Notes under the pieces: model-generated | Database searches by the model: none | Told to the model about the DNA's origin: nothing | What the model saw: the letters and a program-made list of their open reading frames with translations, nothing else | Part shown: piece after piece, positions 8,462 to 16,556 of the stretch | Position numbering within the stretch: the first letter of the stretch is position 1 | Layout of the letters: each line of letters starts with the position of its first letter | DNA from: Streptomyces sp. MMG1121 | GTDB taxonomy: Bacteria; Actinomycetota; Actinomycetes; Streptomycetales; Streptomycetaceae | Length of the DNA: 64,000 nt | Reading direction: 5' to 3' | Assembly: GCF_001280015.1 (NCBI RefSeq) | Contig: NZ_LGDV01000177.1 | Coordinates: 48,284 to 112,283, forward strand | Position numbers and translations under genes: made by a program

Positions 8462-8535
8462 TCCGTAGGTCAAGGGGCGGCCGCGACGGGGATGCGGCAC
8501 GGTGGAGTACGGCGTGACACGAGAGGAGCACCCTC

Positions 8536-8751
8536 ATGTCGAATCACACCTACCGGGTCACCGAGATCGTCGGTACGTCGCACGAAGGCGTCGACCAGGC
8601 CATCCGCAACGCCATCGCGCGTGCTGACCAGACCCTGCGCAATCTCGACTGGTTCGAGGTGACCCAGGTCCGCGGCCAGATCGAGAACGGACGGATCGAG
8701 CACTACCAGGTGGGGCTGAAGGTGGGTTTCCGCCTGGAGGACGAGGGCTGA
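8536..8751 (+). CDS. dodecin family flavin-binding protein
   Basis: 71 aa, with a GAGGAG site about 8 nt before the ATG. The sequence (TYRVTEIVGTSHEGVDQAIRNAIARA, LRNLDWFEVTQVRGQIENGRIEHYQVGLKVGFRLE) matches the dodecin family: a small beta-alpha-beta-beta protein that assembles into dodecameric shells and stores riboflavin, FMN or other cofactors. The length is typical and the conserved Trp of the flavin-stacking region is present in NLDWFEV. It stands alone between the sugar-binding protein and a convergent HAD gene. Confidence 0.93.
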   Translation: MSNHTYRVTEIVGTSHEGVDQAIRNAIARADQTLRNLDWFEVTQVRGQIENGRIEHYQVGLKVGFRLEDEG

Positions 8752-8764
8752 CCCGCCCCCGCCC

Positions 8765-9256
8765 TCAGGTGCGCCCTTCCCGCTCCTGAGCCTCCTGGAG
8801 CGCCGCGGACCGCGCGGCCCAGCGGGCCCGTACGACGGCGAACCCGGCGCGTTCGGCGTCGTCACAGACCAGCTCGTCATCGTCGACGAGAACACGGACC
8901 TCGCGGCCCTGGGCGAGCCGGCGCAGGATCTCCAGCTTGGTGAACCGGGCGGGCCTGCGATCGGCGTTGCCCCGCATGAACACACGCCCCTCGGGGAGCC
9001 CGTGGGCCGCGAGCCAGTCCAGCGTGTCGCGCCGGCACCGCTCGGGACGGCCGGTGAGATACACGATCTCGCACTCCGCGGTGCTCGCCACGGCCAGCGC
9101 GACACCCTCGGTGATCGGCGGGTCCTGCGGCGCGGCCGCGAAGAACCCGTCCCAGTCCCGCGGCCGGTCCTCCAGGAAATGCTGCCGGTGGGCGGTGTCG
9201 GCCAGGGTGTTGTCGAGGTCGAACACCGCGAGTGGGCGCCTGCTGCTGTCGGTCAC
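8765..9256 (-). CDS. HAD-superfamily phosphatase, polynucleotide-kinase 3'-phosphatase-like
   Basis: 163 aa from GTG at 9256. Motif I is FDLDNTLAD (residues 12-20), motif II is VYLTGRPE, and the acidic pair of motif IV is VDDDELVCDDA. The layout, with a short cap and Arg-rich spacing, resembles the phosphatase half of T4-type polynucleotide kinases and related HAD proteins annotated in Streptomyces. The likely activity is Mg-dependent phosphomonoester hydrolysis; the substrate is unknown. It is convergent with the dodecin gene (13 nt apart). Confidence 0.82.
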   Translation of the reverse strand: MTDSSRRPLAVFDLDNTLADTAHRQHFLEDRPRDWDGFFAAAPQDPPITEGVALAVASTAECEIVYLTGRPERCRRDTLDWLAAHGLPEGRVFMRGNADRRPARFTKLEILRRLAQGREVRVLVDDDELVCDDAERAGFAVVRARWAARSAALQEAQEREGRT

Positions 9257-9322
9257 CCGGCCACCCTAGCCAGGCGCCACCGCGCGCGGGAATCCTCGGC
9301 CGCGCAACGCGTTGACACCTGA

Positions 9323-10330
9323 GTGAGCAGCTCAGTGATCACCCGGACCCGGTTCTCCGTACTCGACCGTTCCCGCACCCGCGAGGGGCACGCGCCCGCG
9401 GAGGCGCTGCGGGACACCGTCGCGCTGGCCCGTCAGGCGGAGGCGCTCGGCTATCACCGTTTCTGGGTGTCCGAGCACCACGGCGTGCCCGGCGTCGCCG
9501 GTTCCGCGCCGACCGTGCTCGCCGCCGCGGTCGCCGCGGCCACCCGCACGATCAGGGTCGGCACCGGCGGGGTGATGCTGCCCAACCACCGACCCCTCGT
9601 CGTGGCCGAGCAGTTCGGTGTCCTGGAGGCCCTGTTCCCCGGCCGGATCGACATGGGACTCGGGCGGTCCGTCGGCTTCACCGACGGGGTGCGCAGGGCC
9701 CTTGGCCGGGACAAGGAGGACGCCGAGGACTTCGGGGCGCAGCTCGGCGAGCTGCTCGGCTGGTTCGAGGGCACCTCGCCGACCGGGGTGCGGGCCCGTC
9801 CCTCCGAGGGCCTGCGGGTGCCGCCGTTCGTGCTGGCCATGGGCGAGGGCGCGCGGATCGCGGCCCGCGCCGGGCTGCCCATGGTCATCGGGGATCTGCG
9901 CGCCCGCGAGAAGCTGCTGCGCGGCATCGACCAGTACCGCTCCCTGTTCCGCCCCTCCCCCTGGGCGCCCGAGCCGTATGTCGTGATCTCCGGCACGATC
10001 GCGGTCGCCGGCACCGCGGCGGAGGCGCGGCGGCTGCTGGTGCCGGAGGCCTGGTCGATGGCGTACTCGCGCACCCACGGCACCTTCCCGCCGCTGGCCC
10101 CCGCCGAGGAGACCGAGGCCCGCACGATGACCGCGAAGGAGCGCGGCTTCTACGACTCCGGGCTCGCCGGGCACATCGCGGGCACGTCGGAGCAGGTCGC
10201 ACACGAGCTGGAGACGGTGCTGAAGGGGTCGGGCGCCGACGAGGTCCTGGTCACCACCAGCGGCTACGACCGTACGGCCCTGCTGGACTCCTACCGGCGG
10301 CTCGCCGCGCTCTTCGCCCCGGGCCGCTGA
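9323..10330 (+). CDS. LLM-class flavin-dependent oxidoreductase
   Basis: 335 aa bacterial luciferase-like TIM-barrel monooxygenase. Landmarks are ALGYHRFWVSEHHGVPGVAGSAPTV (residues 46-70), RIRVGTGGVMLPNHRPL and ALFPGRIDMGLGRSVGFTD, typical of the EHHG-type LLM group that uses FMN with an external reductase. The GTG at 9323 has no good Shine-Dalgarno; a GTG 12 nt downstream is an alternative. The substrate is not predictable, and no reductase gene is adjacent. Confidence 0.88.
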   Translation: MSSSVITRTRFSVLDRSRTREGHAPAEALRDTVALARQAEALGYHRFWVSEHHGVPGVAGSAPTVLAAAVAAATRTIRVGTGGVMLPNHRPLVVAEQFGVLEALFPGRIDMGLGRSVGFTDGVRRALGRDKEDAEDFGAQLGELLGWFEGTSPTGVRARPSEGLRVPPFVLAMGEGARIAARAGLPMVIGDLRAREKLLRGIDQYRSLFRPSPWAPEPYVVISGTIAVAGTAAEARRLLVPEAWSMAYSRTHGTFPPLAPAEETEARTMTAKERGFYDSGLAGHIAGTSEQVAHELETVLKGSGADEVLVTTSGYDRTALLDSYRRLAALFAPGR

Positions 10331-10403
10331 GGCCCCGAGATGCGCGGACGGCGGGGGCCGGTGAACCTGGGAGGGAAAGCCTCTAGCGACGAGGAGGGCT
10401 GCC

Positions 10404-10589
10404 ATGTCCGTGATGGACAAGCTCAAGCAGATGCTCAAGGGCCACGAGGACCAGGCCGGCCAGGGCATCGACAAGGCCGGCGACTTCGTGGACGAGAAGA
10501 CGCAGGGCAAGTACAGCGGCCAGGTCGACACGGCTCAGGACAGACTGAAGGAGCAGCTGGGGCGGGACACCGACAACCCTCCGCAGTAG
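10404..10589 (+). CDS. MT0933-type antitoxin-like small protein
   Basis: 61 aa, ATG preceded by GAGGAGG. The charged sequence MSVMDKLKQMLKGHEDQAGQGIDKAGDFVDEKTQGKYSGQVD... contains the conserved IDKAGDFVDEKT core of the MT0933/Rv0909 antitoxin family. In mycobacteria members pair with a small toxin. Here no toxin gene is adjacent, and Streptomyces encode many solitary copies, so a general stress or membrane-associated role is possible. The lack of hydrophobic segments suggests a soluble helical protein. Confidence 0.75.
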   Translation: MSVMDKLKQMLKGHEDQAGQGIDKAGDFVDEKTQGKYSGQVDTAQDRLKEQLGRDTDNPPQ

Positions 10590-10622
10590 CGGCGCACGGG
10601 CGCGGATAGGGTTGCGCCTGAC

Positions 10623-12953
10623 ATGCATCACCCCCATGACCCCTACGTCCGCGTCCGCGGCGCCCGTGAGCACAATCTCAAGGGCGTCGACGTCGACATC
10701 CCGCGGGACGTCCTGGCCGTGTTCACCGGTGTGTCCGGCTCGGGGAAGTCGTCGCTGGCGTTCGGCACGATCTACGCCGAGGCCCAGCGGCGGTACTTCG
10801 AGTCGGTCGCGCCGTACGCGCGCCGGCTGATCCACCAGGTCGGCGCGCCCAAGGTCGGGGAGATCAGCGGGCTGCCGCCCGCGGTCTCGCTGCAGCAGCG
10901 CCGTTCGTCCCCGACCTCCCGGTCCTCGGTGGGCACGGTCACCAACCTCTCCAACTCCCTGCGCATGCTGTTCTCGCGTGCCGGGGACTATCCGGCCGGC
11001 GCGGAGCGCCTCGACTCGGACGCGTTCTCGCCCAACACGGCGGCCGGTGCGTGCCCGCAGTGCCACGGCCTCGGCCAGGTGCACGAGACCTCCGAGGAAC
11101 TGCTGGTCCCGGATCCCGCGCTGTCCGTGCGCGACGGCGCGATCGCCGCCTGGCCGGGCGCCTGGCAGGGCAAGAACCTGCGGGACGTCCTCGACGCGCT
11201 CGGCCACGACGTGGACCGGCCCTGGCGCGAACTGCCCGCCGAACAGCGCTCGTGGATCCTGTTCACGGACGAGCAGCCGGTCGTCACCGTCCATCCGGTA
11301 CGGGACGCCGACCGCATCCAACGCCCTTACCAGGGCACGTACATGAGCGCGCGCCGGTACGTGCTGAAGACCTTCTCGGACACCAAGTCGCAGACGCTGC
11401 GGGCGAAGGCGGAGCGTTTCCTGACCAGTGCGCCGTGTCCGGTGTGCGGGGGCAGCCGGCTGCGGCCCGAGGCGCTCGCGGTGACCTTCGGCGGCCGGAC
11501 CATCGCCGAACTGGCCGCGCTGCCGCTGACCGACCTGGCCAGGCTGCTCGACGGCCGCGACGAGACCGCCCGGGTACTGACCGAGGACCTCAAGTCCCGG
11601 ATCGCGCCCGTCGTCGAACTGGGCCTCGGCTACCTCGGCCTCGACCGGCCCACCCCCACCCTCTCGGCGGGCGAGCTGCAACGGCTGCGACTCGCCACGC
11701 AGTTGCGCTCCGGGCTGTTCGGCGTGGTGTACGTCCTGGACGAGCCGTCCGCCGGACTGCACCCGGCGGACACCGAGGCCCTGCTGACCGTGCTGGACCG
11801 GCTGAAGGCCGCCGGCAACTCGGTGTTCGTGGTGGAGCACCATCTGGAGGTGGTGCGCGGCGCCGACTGGCTGGTGGACGTCGGCCCCGGCGCGGGTGAG
11901 CACGGCGGGCGGGTGCTGTACAGCGGGCCGCCGGCCGAGCTGGCGTCGGTCGAGGGGTCGGCGACGGCCGCGTTCCTCTTCGACGAGTCCCCCGGCCCGG
12001 CGCGTCAGGTCCGCGAGCCGCACGGCTGGTTGACGGTGGGACCGGTCACCCGGCACAACCTGCGCGCGGTGACGGCCCGTTTCCCGCTCGGCGCGTTCAC
12101 CGCCGTCACCGGGGTCTCCGGTTCCGGGAAGTCCACGCTCATCGGCGAGTTGACGCAGGAGCTGGACGGGGTGGAGCGGCTGGTCCGGGTCGACCAGCGG
12201 CCGATCGGACGGACCCCGCGCTCCAACCTGGCCACCTACACCGGCCTGTTCGACGTGGTCCGCAAGGTGTTCGCGGGCACCGAGGAGGCGCGATCGCGCG
12301 GCTACGGCGTCGGACGGTTCTCCTTCAACGTGCCCGGGGGACGCTGCGAGACCTGCCAGGGCGAGGGGTTCGTCAGCGTCGAGCTGCTGTTCCTGCCGAG
12401 CACGTACGCGCCGTGCCCGGACTGCGGCGGCGCCCGCTACAACCCCGAGACGCGCCAAGTGGCGTACCGGGGGCGGGACATCGCCGACGTGCTCGATCTG
12501 ACGGTGGAGGCCGCGGCGGAGTTCTTCGCCGACGTCCCCGCCGCCGCCCGGAGCCTGTCCACGCTGCTCGACGTGGGCCTCGGCTATCTGCGGCTCGGGC
12601 AGCCGGCGACCGAGCTGTCCGGCGGCGAGGCCCAGCGGATCAAGCTGGCGAGCGAGCTGCAGCGCGGGCGGCGCGGCCACACCCTGTACCTGCTCGACGA
12701 GCCGACCACCGGACTGCACCCGGCGGATGTGGAAGTGCTGATGGACCGGCTGCACGGGCTGGTCGACGCCGGGCACACGGTCGTGGTGGTCGAGCACGAC
12801 ATGACGGTCGTGGCGGGCGCCGACTGGGTGATCGACCTGGGCCCCGGCGGTGGCGACCGGGGTGGCCGCATCGTGGCGTCCGGTCCCCCGGAGCGGGTGG
12901 CCCGGTCGGCGGACAGCGCCACGGCGCCGTACCTGGCACGGGTCATGCCCTGA
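10623..12953 (+). CDS. UvrA-like dual ABC ATPase lacking the UvrB-binding region
   Basis: 776 aa against about 950 for canonical UvrA. Two ABC modules are present: Walker [10 protein letters not shown] (near residue 40) and GVSGSGKST (near 500); signatures [14 protein letters not shown] and [14 protein letters not shown]; Walker [14 protein letters not shown] and [13 protein letters not shown]. Zinc-type motifs CPQCHG, CPVCGG and [15 protein letters not shown] are retained. The segment that binds UvrB in canonical UvrA appears to be missing, as in UvrA2 and DrrC-type resistance proteins. It may therefore act in self-resistance or damage tolerance rather than standard excision repair. The first signature has LSAGE instead of LSGGE. 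Confidence 0.85.
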   Translation: MHHPHDPYVRVRGAREHNLKGVDVDIPRDVLAVFTGVSGSGKSSLAFGTIYAEAQRRYFESVAPYARRLIHQVGAPKVGEISGLPPAVSLQQRRSSPTSRSSVGTVTNLSNSLRMLFSRAGDYPAGAERLDSDAFSPNTAAGACPQCHGLGQVHETSEELLVPDPALSVRDGAIAAWPGAWQGKNLRDVLDALGHDVDRPWRELPAEQRSWILFTDEQPVVTVHPVRDADRIQRPYQGTYMSARRYVLKTFSDTKSQTLRAKAERFLTSAPCPVCGGSRLRPEALAVTFGGRTIAELAALPLTDLARLLDGRDETARVLTEDLKSRIAPVVELGLGYLGLDRPTPTLSAGELQRLRLATQLRSGLFGVVYVLDEPSAGLHPADTEALLTVLDRLKAAGNSVFVVEHHLEVVRGADWLVDVGPGAGEHGGRVLYSGPPAELASVEGSATAAFLFDESPGPARQVREPHGWLTVGPVTRHNLRAVTARFPLGAFTAVTGVSGSGKSTLIGELTQELDGVERLVRVDQRPIGRTPRSNLATYTGLFDVVRKVFAGTEEARSRGYGVGRFSFNVPGGRCETCQGEGFVSVELLFLPSTYAPCPDCGGARYNPETRQVAYRGRDIADVLDLTVEAAAEFFADVPAAARSLSTLLDVGLGYLRLGQPATELSGGEAQRIKLASELQRGRRGHTLYLLDEPTTGLHPADVEVLMDRLHGLVDAGHTVVVVEHDMTVVAGADWVIDLGPGGGDRGGRIVASGPPERVARSADSATAPYLARVMP

Positions 12954-13038
12954 ACACCGCCCGTCGTCGGCACGTGCCCAATGCATCGATGCGGTAACCG
13001 AGTTGGACCGCCGGGGCGGCCCATGGGTGATCCTTGAC

Positions 13039-13051
13039 CATAATGAGGCCG
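13039..13051 (+). promoter_or_regulatory. -10-like element implying a leaderless start of the VMAP-type operon
   Basis: CATAAT at 13039-13044 ends six bases before the GTG at 13051. The only purine-rich stretch (TGAGG) is two bases from the start codon, too close for a Shine-Dalgarno. This geometry suits transcription starting at or beside the GTG, that is a leaderless mRNA, which is common in Streptomyces. No clear -35 was seen at the right distance. Confidence 0.35.
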
Positions 13052-13461
13052 TGTCCATCTCACCCGAGCGTTCAGGCGACCTCGAACTCGACGACGGCAC
13101 GCCCGTGCGGTTCTTCCTCGCCCCCGGGACGGGCGCGGTCCCCGCGGCCGGGCAGCCGGACGACGATCTCCCCGCGGGCATGGGCCGGGTGGTGCCGGTC
13201 GGCGCGGGCGGCCGGGCCGTCGCGAACTTCGCCGCCGACGCGCTGCGCGGCGCACTGCGTCCGATCGGTCCGCTGCTCCAGGAGGTCCACGACGCCGCCA
13301 CGGCGGTGCCCGAGCCGCCGACCGAGCTGAGCGTGACCTTCGGCGTACAGGTCGGCCAGGACCTGAAGTTCGGGATCGTCGGCGCCGCCGGGCAGGCGCA
13401 TCTGACCGTCACCGCCAGCTGGAAGCCGGCTCCGGACACCGGCACGACCCCCGCGGAGTGA
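13051..13461 (+). CDS. trypsin-co-occurring domain 1 (Trypco1, CU044_2847-like) protein
   Basis: 136 aa. The core LRPIGPLLQEVHDAATAVPE, followed by TELSVTFGVQVGQDLKFGIVGAAGQAHLTVTASWK, matches the small beta-rich Trypco1 family that travels with trypsin-like proteases in actinobacterial conflict systems. The biochemical role of Trypco1 is not established; proposals include a regulator, adaptor or substrate of the protease. It is the first gene of the operon, ending 3 nt before the protease GTG, whose Shine-Dalgarno GGAG lies in its last codons. The start is chosen as GTG 13051; no better upstream start is seen. Confidence 0.75.
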   Translation: MSISPERSGDLELDDGTPVRFFLAPGTGAVPAAGQPDDDLPAGMGRVVPVGAGGRAVANFAADALRGALRPIGPLLQEVHDAATAVPEPPTELSVTFGVQVGQDLKFGIVGAAGQAHLTVTASWKPAPDTGTTPAE

Positions 13462-13464
13462 AGC

Positions 13465-15609
13465 GTGGGCTGGTTCCACATCACGGGGGACGGCGACGAC
13501 GACCCGTCCCGGTACGTCGTCACCGTGCGGCGGACCGACGACGGCAGGACGGCGGGCGCGGGGCTCGTCCTCGGCCATGACACGGTGCTGACCTGCGCAC
13601 ATGTCGTCAACGCCGCAATGGGCCGGGACATGTTCGACCTCAGGGCACCCGGCACCGAGGACGTGCCCGTCGAGATCCGCGAGCCCACCGCCGGCTCCGT
13701 GCGCCACCTCGCCCGGGTGGCCCACTGGATCCCGCCGCGCGGCCGGGACGGCGGGCCGGTGCGGCCGGGCACCGACGAGTGGCTCGGCGACCTCGCCGTC
13801 CTGCGCGTCGACGCCCCCGCGTCGGGCCTGCCCGGCGGCCCCCGCCAGTCCGCCCTGTCGGTCGGCCAGAAGCTGCACGCGTGGCACGGCACCGGCCGCG
13901 ACTCCACCGTCGCCCGGCTCACCGTCGCCGCCCTGCACGGTCCGCACGGCTACGTCGACGGCGCGCCCACCGGCATGGCGGTCGGCCCCGGCTACAGCGG
14001 CGGCCCCCTGTGGTGCCAGGAGGAGAACGCCGTGGTCGGTCTCGTCGCCGGGCATTTCATGCCGGTCGACGCCGCCGGGGAACCGCTCCCGCTCGACTTC
14101 CAGAACGTCATCCGGCGCAGCTGGGTCGTCCCCTGGCAGGCCGTCGAGGCCGAACTGGGCCCCCTGGGCGTGCTGGACCGGGTCCGGCCCGTGCCGCCCG
14201 ACACCGACGAGCACGCCTTCGAGCTGCTCGTCGAGGCGATCGAGGACGCGCTCCCCTCGCCCAGCGGGCGCGGCGACTGTGCCCGCCGGCTGGCCCGGCT
14301 GTGCGGGGTGGAGCACGGCAGCGACGTCCGTCCGCCCTGCGCCGAGGACTTCGCCGCGTTCCTGCTGACGCATCCGCGCGCGCTGGCGGCACTGAGCGGG
14401 CTGCTGCGCCGGGACGATCCGAGGTCCGCCGACCGGATGCTGGCCGCGGGCGCTCTGTCGCGCACCCCCAGGCTGCTGTCCCCGTCCGAGTACGCGGACC
14501 TGCGCGGCCGGCTGCGCGCCCTCGACCCGGCCGCCACCGCACGGTTCTCCGAGGCGGTCCGCGCGGCGTTGCCCCACCTCGCGGCCCAGCCGGGCGGCGA
14601 CACCGTGGACGCGCTGGTCGACCGCCTGGAGATCCTCCCGGGGGACGGTCACGCCAGCGGTGACGAGCGCCGGGTGCCCGCGCTGCTGCGGGTGGTGGAG
14701 TACGTCGCGGCTCTCGTCCCCGACATCCAGCGGGCCCGGCTGCGGCTGTGGTCGGACGGGGTGGCCGGCCGGCTCGGCATCGAGCGCTCCGCGCTGGGCG
14801 AGCGCCGCTACGACGCCCATGAGTGGGCGCGTTCGGTGCGCGGACGTACCGCGCGCGGGCGGGTCCTGGTGCAGGTGACGGAGGCCGGGCGGGGCCGGCA
14901 CCGGCTGCGGATCTGGTGCGACGAGGGCGCCGGACCCCGGCAGGTGTCGACCCAGAGCCTGCGGACGTACTCCGCGTCCGAGGCGGCCCGCGAGGTGCTG
15001 CGCGTCCTGGACTCGCTCACGCCCCCGCCGGAGGACGAGCGGCCACCGCTGGTGGAGGTGCTCGTGGACCGCGGCGGACTCAACCTGCCCGTCGACGAGT
15101 GGGCGGTCCGGGACCCGGCCGAGCTGGTGCCCGGCGTGCTCGGGGTGGAGTTCCCGCTGGTCGTGCACTGCCCCGAACTCCTGCGCCGCAACGGGCGGTT
15201 CCTCTCCCGCTGGCGCAGCAGATGGAGCCGTCTGGACTCCGGCGGGACGCTCGTCGTCTCCGACCCCGCCGAACAGAGCACGCTCTACTCGCAGCTCGTC
15301 AACCAACTCGACACGGTGCGCGTCTCCGTTGACGTACCGCCCGGTCCGCCCCGGGACGGCATCGTGCAGACCTGCCTGGCCCTGGGCATACCGGTGGTGA
15401 TGTGGGACCGCGGCGAGGACGGACCCGCGCACAGCGTCCGGCACATGTCCCGGGTCGCCACCCGGGAGCTGCCCGACGGCGTCCACAGCTACCGGGCGGG
15501 CGCCTGGGCCAATCCACCCGAGTTCCCCGGCCGTCCGGTCCTCGCCTGGGCCGACGCCGACCGCACCGTCCCTCGTCTGCATCTGTCCGAACCCCAGGAG
15601 GGCCCATGA
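13465..15609 (+). CDS. trypsin-like serine protease fused to a VMAP-type C-terminal domain
   Basis: 714 aa. Residues 1-250 are a trypsin-like domain with the whole triad visible: His46 in VLTCAHVV, Asp109 in LGDLAVLRVD and Ser178 in GPGYSGGPL. A helical middle region (about 255-400, EADs or VMAP-M-like) follows. The last ~300 residues (YVAALVPDIQRARLRLWSDGVAGRLG..., PPLVEVLVDRGGLNLPVDEWAV, EFPLVVHCPELLRR, IPVVMWDRG) resemble the vWA-MoxR-associated protein C-terminal domain (VMAP-C). In VMAP ternary systems this protein carries the effector, here an apparently active protease, and the MoxR and vWA partners gate it. No signal peptide is visible, so it should act in the cytoplasm. The stop overlaps the MoxR start (ATGA). 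Confidence 0.8.
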   Translation: MGWFHITGDGDDDPSRYVVTVRRTDDGRTAGAGLVLGHDTVLTCAHVVNAAMGRDMFDLRAPGTEDVPVEIREPTAGSVRHLARVAHWIPPRGRDGGPVRPGTDEWLGDLAVLRVDAPASGLPGGPRQSALSVGQKLHAWHGTGRDSTVARLTVAALHGPHGYVDGAPTGMAVGPGYSGGPLWCQEENAVVGLVAGHFMPVDAAGEPLPLDFQNVIRRSWVVPWQAVEAELGPLGVLDRVRPVPPDTDEHAFELLVEAIEDALPSPSGRGDCARRLARLCGVEHGSDVRPPCAEDFAAFLLTHPRALAALSGLLRRDDPRSADRMLAAGALSRTPRLLSPSEYADLRGRLRALDPAATARFSEAVRAALPHLAAQPGGDTVDALVDRLEILPGDGHASGDERRVPALLRVVEYVAALVPDIQRARLRLWSDGVAGRLGIERSALGERRYDAHEWARSVRGRTARGRVLVQVTEAGRGRHRLRIWCDEGAGPRQVSTQSLRTYSASEAAREVLRVLDSLTPPPEDERPPLVEVLVDRGGLNLPVDEWAVRDPAELVPGVLGVEFPLVVHCPELLRRNGRFLSRWRSRWSRLDSGGTLVVSDPAEQSTLYSQLVNQLDTVRVSVDVPPGPPRDGIVQTCLALGIPVVMWDRGEDGPAHSVRHMSRVATRELPDGVHSYRAGAWANPPEFPGRPVLAWADADRTVPRLHLSEPQEGP

Positions 15610-16556
15610 CATCCGCCGCCGACGCCGACTGGCGCCTGTTCCGAGGCGACGGCGTGCCCCGTGACGTCGCCCTCCCCTCCGCCCCGCCCTGGCGGCGCTT
15701 CACCCCGGCGCGCGCCCCGCGTCCGCAGCTGCCGTACGTGATCGACGAGCGGCACGCCGACATCGTCAACGCGGCGCTGCACCTGCGCCGTCCCCTGCTG
15801 GTGACCGGTCCCGCGGGCACGGGCAAGTCGTCGCTCGCCCGTGCCGTGGCGCTGGAACTGCGCCTGGGCGACCTGCTGCGCTGGTCCGTCACCAGCCGCT
15901 CCACCGTGCCGGAGGCCCTCTACGTCTACGACGCCATCGGCCGGCTGCGCGAGACCACGCTCCACCGGGACCGCGGTGAACGCGAGCCGTCCATCGGGCA
16001 GTTCGTCCGGCTGGGGCCGCTCGGCACGGCGCTGGTGGGGTCGGCCGCCCCGCGCTGTCTGCTGGTCGACGAGATGGACAAGGGCGACGTCGACCTGCCC
16101 AACGATCTGCTGACCGTGTTCGAGGAGGGCTACTTCGAGATCAAGGAGCTGGTCCGGCTGCCGGAGGACACCGCGGACGTGGAGGTGCAGACCTCCGACC
16201 ACCGGGGCACGGTCCGGGTGCACCAAGGGCTCGTGCAGTGCTCCGAGTTCCCCGTCGTGATCATCACCAGCAACGGCGAGCGGGACTTCCCGCCCGCGTT
16301 CCTGCGCCGGTGTCTCAGGCTCGAACTGCCGGTGCCCGACGAGCAGCGGCTGCGTACCATCGTCGCCGCGCACCTGGGCGAGGAGGCGCTGCGCGAGGCG
16401 GACGACCTGATCGACGCCTTCCTGCGCCGCCGTGCCCTCGGTGAACTCGCCACCGACCAGCTGCTGAACGCCGTGTTCCTGCGTACCGGAGGCGTCGACC
16501 TGGACGCGGACGGCCTGCTGGACGCCGTACTGCACCAGCTCACCGGGGCGATGTGA
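15606..16556 (+). CDS. MoxR-family AAA+ ATPase of the VMAP-type operon
   Basis: 316 aa. Walker A GPAGTGKSSLAR (about residues 66-77), Walker B CLLVDEMDKGDVDLPNDLL and sensor-1 FPVVIITSNGERDFPPAFLRRC (arginine finger RRC) are intact. The DEMDKGD form is typical of the MoxR lineage that partners with vWA proteins. It should be a cytoplasmic ATP-dependent remodeller working on the neighbouring SAV_2336-like and trypsin-VMAP proteins. It overlaps both neighbours by four bases (ATGA upstream, GTGA downstream), so the three proteins are probably made in fixed ratio. Confidence 0.88.
   Translation: MTSAADADWRLFRGDGVPRDVALPSAPPWRRFTPARAPRPQLPYVIDERHADIVNAALHLRRPLLVTGPAGTGKSSLARAVALELRLGDLLRWSVTSRSTVPEALYVYDAIGRLRETTLHRDRGEREPSIGQFVRLGPLGTALVGSAAPRCLLVDEMDKGDVDLPNDLLTVFEEGYFEIKELVRLPEDTADVEVQTSDHRGTVRVHQGLVQCSEFPVVIITSNGERDFPPAFLRRCLRLELPVPDEQRLRTIVAAHLGEEALREADDLIDAFLRRRALGELATDQLLNAVFLRTGGVDLDADGLLDAVLHQLTGAM

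Noticed and set aside
8355..8535. tRNA or riboswitch in the gap before the dodecin gene
   Set aside because: No cloverleaf or conserved riboswitch core was found; only the dre-like palindrome stands out.
10383..13922. An 1179-codon minus-strand frame opposite the UvrA-like gene
   Set aside because: Composition is typical of G+C-rich antisense frames, and the plus strand holds intact ABC motifs throughout.
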